DNA from: Acidipropionibacterium sp.
GTDB lineage: Bacteria; Actinomycetota; Actinomycetes; Propionibacteriales; Propionibacteriaceae
Length of the DNA stretch: 64,000 bases
Assembly: GCA_022647765.1 (NCBI GenBank)
Contig: JALCLH010000006.1
Span: 175,533-239,532 of the forward strand
Reading direction: 5' to 3'
Position 1 is the stretch's first letter. Each line of letters begins with the position of its first letter. Under the pieces are notes generated by a model that ran no database searches, was not told the DNA's origin, and saw only the letters and a program-made list of their open reading frames with translations. A program made the position numbers and the translations under genes. Of the stretch, positions 1 through 8,289 are shown in pieces.

Positions 1-470
1 GCCGCGGGCAGGAAGTTCTCGTTGTAGGGGCTCTCGGCCCGGCCGTAGAGTCCCCGCTGCATCCCGCCGTCGGCCAGCGGGGGCGTGTTTGTCAGGCCGA
101 TCAGCACCGCCCCGGCGGCGCGCAGCGAGGCCGCCGCCCAGGAGTCCTCCCTGGCGATGACGCCCTTGAAGGCGGGAGATCCGCCGGAGACGGGCAGCCC
201 CTTGGCGGCGTACATCGCCTTGAGGGTGAACGGGACGCCGTCCAGCACCCCCAGCGCACGCCCCTCGGCCCGCCTCCGGTCGCTGGCCTGCGCCTCCTCG
301 AAGGCCGCGGGGTTGAGCACGACCACGGAGTTCAGCAGTGGGCCGTGCCGGTCATAGGCCGCGATCCTCCGCAGGCAGGCCTCGACGATCGCGACGGACG
401 TCGTCTCGCCTGTCTGGAGCATGTGCGACAGCTCGTGGATGCTCTTCTCGAACACGGCGGCGGTCTTCAT
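1..470 (-). CDS. Amidase (amidase-signature family), cut by window edge
   Basis: Only the first 156 residues are inside the window; the gene runs off at base 1. It would hydrolyse an amide to acid plus ammonia. The start is ATG with GAGGAG just upstream. The segment DGVPFTLKAMYAAKG holds the lysine (about residue 84) expected for the Ser-cisSer-Lys triad, followed by SGGSPAFKG and the AAGAVLIGLTNTPPLADGG stretch typical of the fold. The Gly/Ser-rich signature with the two serines lies outside the window. It follows the GabT-type aminotransferase on the same strand, so the pair probably serves catabolism of an amide or amine substrate. The substrate cannot be told from sequence. Confidence 0.85.
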   Translation of the reverse strand, partial: MKTAAVFEKSIHELSHMLQTGETTSVAIVEACLRRIAAYDRHGPLLNSVVVLNPAAFEEAQASDRRRAEGRALGVLDGVPFTLKAMYAAKGLPVSGGSPAFKGVIAREDSWAAASLRAAGAVLIGLTNTPPLADGGMQRGLYGRAESPYNENFLPA

Positions 471-492
471 GGTCAACAACTCCTCGGATGGA

Positions 493-511
493 GCCCGGCC
501 GACGGCCGGGC
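493..511 (-). other. Short perfect hairpin in amidase leader
   Basis: GCCCGGCC and GGCCGGGC are perfect 8-nt arms around a 3-nt loop, about 22 nt upstream of the amidase start. It could shape the mRNA leader or be chance in GC-rich DNA. Confidence 0.3.
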
Positions 512-555
512 AACGATGGGCGGTTTCTGTGGGCGGTTCATGCGGGGCGAGGGCA

Positions 556-601
556 GCGACGGCGCGGGGCGGGCCTTTCGGAGGCCGCCCGCGCCGTCGC
601 T
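556..601 (-). terminator. Putative terminator hairpin after the aminotransferase
   Basis: A long GC-rich inverted repeat (outer arm AGCGACGGCGCGG paired with CCGCGCCGTCGCT, inner arm GGCCT/AGGCC, loop TTCGG) starts a few bases beyond the aminotransferase stop. There is no U-tract, as is common in high-GC actinobacteria. Confidence 0.5.
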
Positions 602-613
602 CTCCCAACGGCG

Positions 614-1975
614 TCACGACCTGGCGGCCGCGGTCTCCCCGATCGTCTGGATCAGCACGTCCAGCGCCTCGTCGAGCAGGGAATCCTCGATGACGAAGGG
701 CGGCAGCAGCCTGAGCACCTGGTGGTCGAGGCCGCAGTCCAGCAGGATGACGCCGGCCCGCTGGCAGCGGCTCATCACCTCCGCGACGAACTCCCCGTCG
801 GGCTCCTTGGTCGTCGTCTCGGTGCCGGGCCTGACGAACTCCAGGCCGATCATGGCGCCGCGACCGCGGATCTCGGCGAGTCCGGGGTAGTCGACTTCGG
901 CCAGCCGGGCCGTGATCCGGCGTCCGATCTCGGCGGCGCGGGCGTCGAGATGATGATCCTCCATGTAGTGGAGGGCGGCGGCCGAGGCCGCGCAGGCCAC
1001 CGGATTGCCGCCGTAGGTGCCTCCCAGACCGCCGGTCTGGACGGCGTCCATGATCTCGGCCCGCCCGGTGACCGCGGCCATCGGGAGGCCGCCGCCGATC
1101 CCCTTGGCCATCGACATCAGGTCCGGGATGACGTCCTCATGCTGGCAGGCGAACCAGTCGCCGGTCCGGCAGGCCCCCGACTGCACCTCGTCGGCTCCGA
1201 AGACGACGCCGTTGCGGTGACACCAGTCGACCAGCGCGGGCAGGAACCCCGGGGCGGGGACGACGAATCCGCCCTCGCCCTGGATGGGCTCGATGACCAG
1301 GGCCGCGACATTCTCGGCGCCCACATAGGTCTCGATCCACCTGATGGCCCGGCTGGCCGCCTGCGGCCCGTCCAGCCCGTCCCGGAACGGGTAGGACATC
1401 GGAGCGCGGTAGACCTCCGGGGCGTAGGGGCCGAATCCCTGCTTGTAGGGCATGTTCTTCGAGGTCATGGCCAGGGTGAGGTTGGTCCGGCCGTGATAGG
1501 ACCCCTCGAAGACCACGACTGCCGGTCGCCCGGTCGCCCGGCGGGCGATCTTGGCCAGGTTCTCGACCGCCTCCGAACCCGAGTTGACGAGCAGCGTCCG
1601 CTTCTCATGATCGCCCGGGGTGAGCCGGTTCAGCAGCTCGGCGACGGTGATGTAGGACTCGGTGGGGCTCACCATGAAACAGGTGTGGGTGATCCGCGAG
1701 ACGGTGTCCTGGACGGCTGCGGCCACCTCGGGGTTGGCGGAGCCGACGCCGGTCACCGCGATGCCCGAGCCCAGATCGATGAACTGGTTGCCGTCGACGT
1801 CGCGGACGATCGCGCCCTGGGCGGACTCCACGTAGATCGGCAGCGACGAGCCGACTCCGTGGGGCACCGCCGAGGATCGTCGGGCGGCGAGCTCGCTCGA
1901 GCGCGGGCCCGGCACCGGGGTCACCAGCGATCTGCGCTGGTCCAGGCGAGTGGGTGTCATGACATCTGTGGACAA
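614..1975 (-). CDS. gabT: Class III PLP aminotransferase, 4-aminobutyrate type
   Basis: Predicted to move the amino group of 4-aminobutyrate or a similar omega-amine to 2-oxoglutarate. The frame is open throughout. Family landmarks are present in order: DVDGNQFIDLGSGIAVTG near the N-terminus, the phosphate-binding NSGSEAVENL, FEGSYHGRT, the cofactor aspartate in GADEVQSG, and the Schiff-base lysine in SMAKGIGGG. The length of about 450 residues is normal. I prefer a TTG start at 1975 because GAGG sits 7 nt before it; ATG at 1960 is the alternative. Neighbours are an amidase downstream and an MFS carrier upstream, consistent with uptake, hydrolysis and transamination of one nitrogenous substrate. 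The 4-aminobutyrate specificity is family-level inference. Confidence 0.85.
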   Translation of the reverse strand: MSTDVMTPTRLDQRRSLVTPVPGPRSSELAARRSSAVPHGVGSSLPIYVESAQGAIVRDVDGNQFIDLGSGIAVTGVGSANPEVAAAVQDTVSRITHTCFMVSPTESYITVAELLNRLTPGDHEKRTLLVNSGSEAVENLAKIARRATGRPAVVVFEGSYHGRTNLTLAMTSKNMPYKQGFGPYAPEVYRAPMSYPFRDGLDGPQAASRAIRWIETYVGAENVAALVIEPIQGEGGFVVPAPGFLPALVDWCHRNGVVFGADEVQSGACRTGDWFACQHEDVIPDLMSMAKGIGGGLPMAAVTGRAEIMDAVQTGGLGGTYGGNPVACAASAAALHYMEDHHLDARAAEIGRRITARLAEVDYPGLAEIRGRGAMIGLEFVRPGTETTTKEPDGEFVAEVMSRCQRAGVILLDCGLDHQVLRLLPPFVIEDSLLDEALDVLIQTIGETAAARS

Positions 1976-2062
1976 GGGAAAACCTCGACTTCCGTGGTTG
2001 TCGTAGGGGACTGCCGGTGTGAGAACCGGCACTCTGTGCAGGGTTGTGCGGGGGCGAGGGCC

Positions 2063-3395
2063 TCAGTACTTGATGCTCGGGTCCCCGACGCTGAGTCGGG
2101 GCGCAAGAAGAGCGCTCACCAGGGTCAGCAGCGAGAGGACGATGAGCAGCACCGGGGCCGGCCACCAGCTGCCACCGGCCGAGGCGACCAGGGCGGCCGC
2201 GATCAGCGGCATGAAGCCGCTGAAGATCGCACCGATGTTCGTCGCGGAGGTGACGCCGCTCAGCCGCAGGTTGGGCGGGAAGAGTGCGGTGAGAATGGCT
2301 CCCTGGGCCGCGTAGCAGATCGATGCGACGGTGACGCCGAGGGTGATGGCGAGGACCACCAGGACGGGGTTCTTGGAGATCAGCATGAAGAAGACCGGGA
2401 ACGCGATGACGGCGGTGAGGATGGCGCCGGCGGCCATCACCCGGCTGGGGCCGTACTTCACGCCGAGACGTCCACCCACCCACAGGATGATGGCCTCCCC
2501 GACGGCGGCGACCATGGCCGCCAGCAGCAACAGGCTGGAGCTGAGTTTGAGGGTCGTCCTTGCCGTAGCTCTGCGCGAAGGTCGTGACGATGTAGAAGCC
2601 GCCGATGCCCACCAGCGAGGCGAGGAATCCCACGATGATCTGGGGGAAGTGGGTGCGGAAGACCTCGATGAGGGGGACCTTGGCGATCTCCTTGGACTCT
2701 TCGACCTGTTCGAAGACGGGGGACTCCTCCATGCTCCTCCGGATGAAGTAGGCCACGATCAGCAGCGGGATCGCGAGCAGGAAGGGGATTCGCCAGCCCC
2801 ACCGTGAGAAGAAGGCCTCGGTGGTGAGGGCGGAGGTGATGAAGAAGGCGGAGGACGACAGGATGGTGCCGACCGGGCTGCCGAACTGGGGGAGGACGGC
2901 GTACCAGGCCCGCTGCGCGGTCGGCGCGTGCTCGGCCGCCAGGGTGACTGCGCCCGACCACTCGCCGCCCACTGCCAGGCCTTGGAGGAACCTCAGGGTG
3001 GCCAGCAGGGTGGGCGCCCAGATCCCGATGGAGGACGCCGGTGGCAGGAGGCCGATGAGTGCCGTCGCCCCGCCGATCCCGAAGATAGTGATCATCAGGA
3101 CTGAGCGTCTGCCGACCTTGTCGCCGAGGGTGCCGAAGATGATCCCGCCGACCGGGCGGGCGACGAATCCGATGGCGAAGGTCGCAAACGAGCTCATGAT
3201 CGCAACCCATGGATTCTCGCCGGAGAAGAACTGCGTTCCGAATACCAGCGCGGCCGCCGTGGAGAACAGGTAGAAGTCGTACCACTCCATGGCGGTTCCG
3301 ACGAAAGCAGCCAATGAAGCGCGCCGCGCGATGTGCGGGTCTGTCTGGATGCCACCTTCGCCCGTGCTGGATGTGCTGCTGATGGTTGTGGACAT
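2063..3395 (-). CDS. MFS transporter, metabolite:H+ symporter type (one frameshift)
   Basis: A 12-helix carrier of the shikimate/proline/alpha-ketoglutarate permease type. It starts MSTTISST with GGAGG 7 nt upstream, has FVGTAMEWYDFYLFSTAAAL in helix 1, the GDKVGRRSVL loop between helices 2 and 3, and the family motif LRFLQGLAVGGEWSGA. One extra base near 2555-2559 breaks the frame after FAQSYGK; removing it joins the N-terminal part to a clean C-terminal part ending DPSIKY at the TAG at 2063-2065. It lies between the aminotransferase and the amidohydrolase, so it probably imports their substrate. The lesion looks like sequencing error because both halves are fully conserved. Confidence 0.85.
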
Positions 3396-3459
3396 CACAA
3401 TCCTCCGGTTTCTGAGATCTGTGGAGATCGCCGACGGTTCAGGTTGAAATGAATGATCG

Positions 3460-5115
3460 TCATAGATTCTGGTAGGTGAATTTCCCGCCCAGAACGGTGG
3501 CTCTGACGGGGGTCTGTGAAATGGTCTCGGGCTCCGCGTCGAGAAGATTGACGCCGAGTGCGACGAAATCGGCAAGATAGCCTCGCGCGAGCCGGCCCTT
3601 GGTGCTCGCGAAGCCGGTGGCCGCCGCGGAACCGGTGGTGTAGCACTCGAGCGCCTCGCGCACTGACAGGCATTCCTTGCGCGGCCCGAAGAGCTGGCCC
3701 TCGCCGGTGGTCCGGGTGACGAACTTCTCGATGCCCAGCAGTGCGGACTCGCTGGCGCAGGGGGCGTCCGAGCTGCCCGGCAGGATGATCCCGGCGTCCA
3801 GGAGGGACTTCCCGCGATAGGTGAACTGCAGCCGTTCGGGAGTGAGGGCGCCGATGATCCCGTCGCCCATGTTGTCGAAGAAGACCGACTGGGTGGTGGG
3901 GACCACTCCCAACTGGGCGATTCGTTGCAGCTGGTCGGGGCGCAGCACCGCCGCGTGCTCCACGCGCAGGGGCAGCAGGGGTTTGCGCCGGGTGAGGGAG
4001 AGCGCCGTGGCGTAGGCGTCGAGGGCGACGTCGATGCCGTGGTCGCCGATCGCGTGGGTGGCGACGCTCCATCCGGAGCGGATGGCGTCAGGTGATCTGC
4101 GCCGTGAGGGTGGCGGCGTCGTGCTGCAGGTAGCCGCAGTTGTCGGGTGTGCCGCGGTAGGGCGCCGTCATGGCCGCGGTCTCCCCGCACAGGGACCCGT
4201 CCGCGAAGACCTTGACCGGGCCCGAGGGAGAGCATGTCGTCGCCCAGTCCGGTGCGGATGCCGAGATCCAGACCGAGTCCGAAGTCGTCATCGGCGGCGG
4301 CGCCGATGGGGTGCAGGGTGTCGATGGTGGGCATCACCTGCGCGCGGACCGGCAGCCGGTCGGCGTCGCGAAGCTGCTGGTAGGCGAGCAGTTGGATCGG
4401 AGAGTCGCCGATCCAGCCGTCTCCCACGCCGGCGTCGGTGAGGCTTGTGATCCCCTGTGAGGCGAGGCGCTGGCCGGCGGCTCGGATCGCCCGGGCGATG
4501 GTTTCGGTGGAGTACGGCTTGAACAGGTTCTGGACGAGGTTCTGAGCGTTCTCCTGAACCAGTCCGGTGGGGCTGCCCGACTCGTCGCGCACCACCCGGC
4601 CGCCCCTCCGGGTCATGGAAGCCCGGGTCGGTGGCGCCGATGAGTTCGAGCGCGACGGTGTTGACGACCGAGGCGTGCCCGGAGGTGTGGCGCATGAACA
4701 ACGGATGGCCCCGGGTGATGCTGTCCAGTCGTGCGATGTCGGGGTAGCGCCCGCCGAACCGATGGTGGTCGAATCCAGTGCACAGCACCCAGTCGGAGTC
4801 GTTGAAAGCGCCGGCATTCTCGCGCTCGGTCAGCCAGTCGGCAATACGGTCGTAGAGGGCGTCGAGAACCGTGAGATCGGTGAGATCGATCTCGGACAGG
4901 GTCCGGCCGAGCCATGCGGTATGTATGTGGACGTCGTTGAAACCGGGGACGACGAAGGCGCCATCCAGGTCCACCCGAGTATCGGGGACGACGTCGTCGA
5001 GTTCCTCGTCGAGGCCGACGATCCGGCCATTGAGGACACCGATTCGCGATGCTGTCGGATGCTGTGAATCAAGGGTGACGAACGACGCATTCTCGAATAT
5101 CGAATCGATTCTCAC
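3460..5115 (-). CDS. YtcJ-type amidohydrolase (three frameshifts)
   Basis: A metal-dependent amidohydrolase of the Amidohydro_3 group, about 550 residues when repaired. GTG start at 5115. Visible motifs: metal-binding GFNDVHIHTAWLG, TSGHASVVNT, VKVFADGSL, THAIGDHGIDVAL, and the C-terminal GSSDAPCASESALLGIEKFV. Three one-base insertions interrupt it: in CCCC at 4603-4606, in the GGGCCC run at 4218-4223, and at about 4090-4092. Removing one base at each restores a single frame to TAG at 3460. It is divergent from the PucR-type regulator, with 247 bp between. The substrate is unknown; it could hydrolyse a cyclic amide that feeds the neighbouring amidase and aminotransferase. Confidence 0.82.
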
Positions 5116-5362
5116 ACTGCATCTCCCTATGGGATTTCTTGATGCCGTCCACTAGTTATTACGGGAGATAAGTTTAGCGAGAGTGCGCCACGCTACCGCT
5201 GGGAATGAGCACCCAGTTCTTGCGATGATCTTGTGCATCTGCCCAATCGACGGCCACTTGCCAAGAGCGAGAAACGTGGCAGAAATAATCCTGCAACAAT
5301 TCGGCGCGACTGAAACCTTCCTGTAACAATCACGCACTGAAGCTCTCGCCTACGCTGGTGAT
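5116..5362. promoter_or_regulatory. Divergent control region, amidohydrolase / PucR-type gene
   Basis: A 247-bp, relatively AT-rich gap between two divergent starts. It must hold both promoters, and by family precedent the regulator's own operator. I see no clear palindrome and cannot name the boxes. Confidence 0.4.
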
Positions 5363-6539
5363 GTGGATGATCAAGACGAACGCTGGTCCGAGCTCATCCT
5401 TGAGCTTTACGGGCACCGGGATGTGCTGGTGGAGAGGTTCCTCGCCCAGATGCGGCTGCGCGGAGACTACGACTCCTACGGCGTCACCCGGGAGGATCTG
5501 GAGGCGACCGCCTTCAAGGCGTACGAGGCGATTCTGCGCTACGTCGTCGAGAGCGATCCGGCGCCACGATCCCCGGCTGGACCTTGCTGCCACGCTGGGG
5601 CGGCGCCGGGCCCGCCAGCACGTCGCGCTGGACGATCTCGGCGTGGTGATCTCCATCGACTTCCAGGTGATCTGGCAACTGCTGTGCGAGCTCGCCGATC
5701 CCGCCGATGACTCGCTGCTGGTGAGAAAGGTCGCGGATCTGTGGGAGGCGGTCGACGGCTTCCGCCGCGCGACCGAGGAGAAGTACCACGCAGAGGCGAT
5801 GAGTATGGCGGGCGAGCTGGCCAAGGAGCGGGAGGCGCTGCTGCGCGACTTCCTGGGCTCGACCGTTCCGTCGGAACCCGCAGTGAACTCGGTGGCCAAG
5901 GCCTTCGGGCTCGATCCGGGAGGCGGCTACACGGCATGCGCGGGCCTGGAGCGGGAGCGGCTCGGAGGAGCGCTGCAGGCGATGGAGAGCTTCTCGAAGA
6001 GGGTGATCACCTGGACCGACGCCGATGACGGGTGGATGGTCTTCTGGCCCTCGGACCTGCAGGGGGCTCCCCTCCGGGGGTTGGAGGGTGTCAGCTGCGG
6101 ATACCTGGATGGCGTGGATGGGCTCGGGAGGGTTCCCGAGAGTCTTCGCGTCGTCCGGTCCTTCATGAGGGTTGTCGGGGATCGCGCCGACGAGGGTCCG
6201 ATGGACATCGAGGAGCGGTGGGCGCTGCTGGTGTCTCTCGACCTGAGCGCGGCGATCCCCAGCCTCTTCGCGGGGATCTCGGACAGGCTGTCGAGGTCGC
6301 GCAGTCAGGAACGCAGCCGGATCATCGAGACCGTCGGGAGTTACATGAGAACCGGAAGCGTGAGCGAGACCGCCCGGGAGTGCTTCTGCCACCGGAACAC
6401 GGTCCTCAACCGGATCAAGGCCTTCGGCGAGCTCACCTCCCTTGATCTGAACGTTCCCGGAGACCTGGCGCTCGCCTATCTGTTCGTCGAGAAGGCGGGA
6501 GGATCCCTGGTGGCCGAGGGGGCATTCGGGTCGGTCTGA
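5363..6539 (+). CDS. PucR/CdaR-type transcriptional regulator (one frameshift)
   Basis: About 390 residues. GTG start at 5363 (MDDQDERW). A ligand-sensing N-terminal region with FGLDPGGGYTACAG and DGWMVFWPSD is followed by the PucR C-terminal helix-turn-helix: ETVGSYMRTGSVSETAREC then CHRNTVLNRIKAF, the usual placement at the extreme C-terminus. One extra base near 5565 separates RYVVESD from RHDPRLDLAATLG. Regulators of this class activate purine, amino-acid or GABA catabolic genes, so control of the divergent amidohydrolase/MFS/aminotransferase block is likely. No strong ribosome site precedes the GTG, so the mRNA may be nearly leaderless. Confidence 0.82.
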
Positions 6540-6681
6540 TCGGCGCCGGATGTCCCGGATTCTCCCGCCCCGGTGCTTACGTCAATCATTGGAGGCTATT
6601 GAGCAGATCGCGCTTGACTAGGGGAGGCAGACCGTCCCTGCGACATCGTCACACAGGCACGGCCTTTTCCTCGAGACCCGA

Positions 6682-7383
6682 CTATGGGGCATACCGAGGC
6701 CGGTTGCACATATTGTCATCGGTGGAGAGCCGGAAGGCGTCTTCGTCCAACGAAGTCGTCCACAAGCGGAACGTGTCGGGTCGAAGAGGGCCACCGCTTT
6801 CGGAGACATCGCGCTTGAACCATTTCACGGCTTCGATATGGGTGTCACTGCGGTTGGCCTCATCCAGCGATGGGATGAGATCGGTATCTCGCGACGCCAG
6901 GACAACCGCGTCATAGATGCCGGTCTGAGCGAGCCGCACCATGGCGAGAGCGCATAGCACGTCTATGCCCTTCTCCTGAGGGGGATGTCCGGGATCGATC
7001 TCACGATGTCCGTTAACCCATTGGTACGTGTATTTCAGCGGTCTGTACGTGACGTTGAGATCGATCTCATGAGCCTTGGTGTCCTTCAGTCAGCATTCCC
7101 TTTGCGCGAGATTGCGCCGATACTGATGCGGGCTGACGTCTTGACTGGGCAACCCTCAGTACACCTCGACGCGGGCCGCGATCGCTTCTGGATACCCTTT
7201 TCTTGCGTTCGCGGCCGACTTCGCCCGTGCGAGCTGTTCGGCGAACCATACGGGGTGGATGAGCGCGTCCTCACGCGGCTGATCGGGCAGGAAAACATCT
7301 GCGGCAGTCAGGTGGACGTTCTGATAATCGATGACGAGAGCGAAGCGCTGTCGGCCGCCATGGTCAGGTATGCACCCCTCCAT
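6682..7383 (-). pseudogene. NYN-domain (LabA/DUF88-like) protein with two in-frame TGA codons
   Basis: A PIN-like NYN nuclease-fold protein. FALVIDYQNVHLTA carries the first conserved aspartate, and GIDVLCALAMVR and DAVVLASRDTDLIPSLDEA carry the later acidic residues. Reading is in one frame throughout, but TGA occurs at 7156-7158 (VEVY-stop-GLPS) and again about 75 nt later (QREC-stop-LKDT). I recall family members having Arg at the first site and Trp at the second, reachable from CGA and TGG by single transitions. Two substitutions without an indel differ from the one-base errors elsewhere in the window and suggest true decay. The start is set at ATG 7383, with 7440 possible. Base composition is lower in GC than its neighbours. 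Confidence 0.7.
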
Positions 7384-7399
7384 GTAGGGGAGAAATAAA

Positions 7400-7426
7400 C
7401 CCCGCCAGTCCCGGAGGACGGCGGGG
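7400..7426. other. Strong GC hairpin upstream of the NYN pseudogene
   Basis: CCCCGCC-A-GTCC / CGGA loop / GGAC-GGCGGGG, followed by AGGAATAC. This gives 11 paired bases with one bulged A. It resembles the subterminal hairpins I recall from IS200/IS605-type elements, but no transposase or TnpB is nearby. It could also be an attenuator. Confidence 0.35.
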
Positions 7427-7539
7427 AGGAATACATGCATTGAACCATGCTCGTCATCTCAGCACAAGTGGCGGTCGCGTGAGGCATGGCGGGGGGCTGA
7501 CGCGTCGTGAGTACCTCGCCATGGGGCTTAGCTCAGTTC

Positions 7540-8289
7540 TCAGACCCTTCCCGTCAGACTCTCCTCGCTCGGTGCCGCGGCAACCGCCGCGGCGATCGCC
7601 GCGGGATCCAGCCCGAGCACTCGAAGGCATCCCTTGGCAATGATCCGGGCCGCCTCGGGGCCGACGTCACCGTCCTGGCGGAGCGGGATCACCGACTCCA
7701 CCAGCTGCATCACCAGCGCCCCGGCCAGCTCCTCGTTGATCCCGGGCAGGGGGGTCACCTGGGCCCCGAGATCGCCGTACATGCTCTGCAACTCATCCCG
7801 CAGGGCCCGGAACTGGGTGTAGTGCTCATCGGCCCGCACTTCCGGCAGGATGTACAGGGCGGCGATGTTGTGCGGCGCGGTGCGCAGCATGTTCACATCC
7901 GACAGCGCCAGCGCGTAGAGCGCCGCAGCCGGGTCACCGCCGTCCAGCATCCACTGCCAGATCCGCCGACCCGCCTCCAGACTCGGCCGGACGGTCCGCT
8001 CCAGCAGCTCCAGCAGAATGTCGGCCTTCGCGGCGAAGTAGTGGTACATGGTGGCCTGACGAATCCCGGCCCGCTCGGCGATGTGACGGGTCGTCGTCCC
8101 ACCCAGACCCTGCTTGATGAACAGCACGGCCGCGGCGTCGAGGATCTCCTCGCGCGTCTCACCGGTCACCTCGTCGGCGCGAGGTCGTCCCGGGTTCCGT
8201 CGCTTGGTTGTCTGCGCCACACGGCGAAGTATCCCATCCATCACCGAACCCGCTTCCCAGCACGCCGAATACGCCGCCAGCTCAGTCAT
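7540..8289 (-). CDS. TetR-family regulator of the urea carboxylase operon
   Basis: 249 residues. The N-terminal helix-turn-helix runs EEILDAAAVLFIKQGLGGTTTRHIAERAG then ATMYHYFAAKADIL, the classic TetR helix 3/4 region, followed by a helical ligand-binding half. Its ATG at 8289 overlaps the TGA of the allophanate hydrolase gene (ATGA), so it is the last, translationally coupled gene of the operon. An internal ATG at 8241 is the alternative start. A plausible target is the palindrome ATCTGTC-N4-GACAGAT upstream of the first gene of the operon. The ligand is unknown. Confidence 0.88.
   Translation of the reverse strand: MTELAAYSACWEAGSVMDGILRRVAQTTKRRNPGRPRADEVTGETREEILDAAAVLFIKQGLGGTTTRHIAERAGIRQATMYHYFAAKADILLELLERTVRPSLEAGRRIWQWMLDGGDPAAALYALALSDVNMLRTAPHNIAALYILPEVRADEHYTQFRALRDELQSMYGDLGAQVTPLPGINEELAGALVMQLVESVIPLRQDGDVGPEAARIIAKGCLRVLGLDPAAIAAAVAAAPSEESLTGRV

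Noticed and set aside
338..2587. 749-codon open frame on the plus strand over the aminotransferase and MFS genes
   Set aside because: Lies opposite conserved genes; Arg/Gly/Asp-rich with no motif. A codon-bias shadow of GC-rich DNA.
1605..4817. 1,070-codon minus-strand open frame joining amidohydrolase, MFS and aminotransferase pieces
   Set aside because: A chance fusion created by frameshifts; only the MFS part and one piece of the amidohydrolase are in their true frame.
6682..7383. TGA recoding (selenocysteine or Trp) in the NYN gene
   Set aside because: All other genes use TGA as a normal stop, no SECIS-like element is evident, and the expected residue differs at the two sites.
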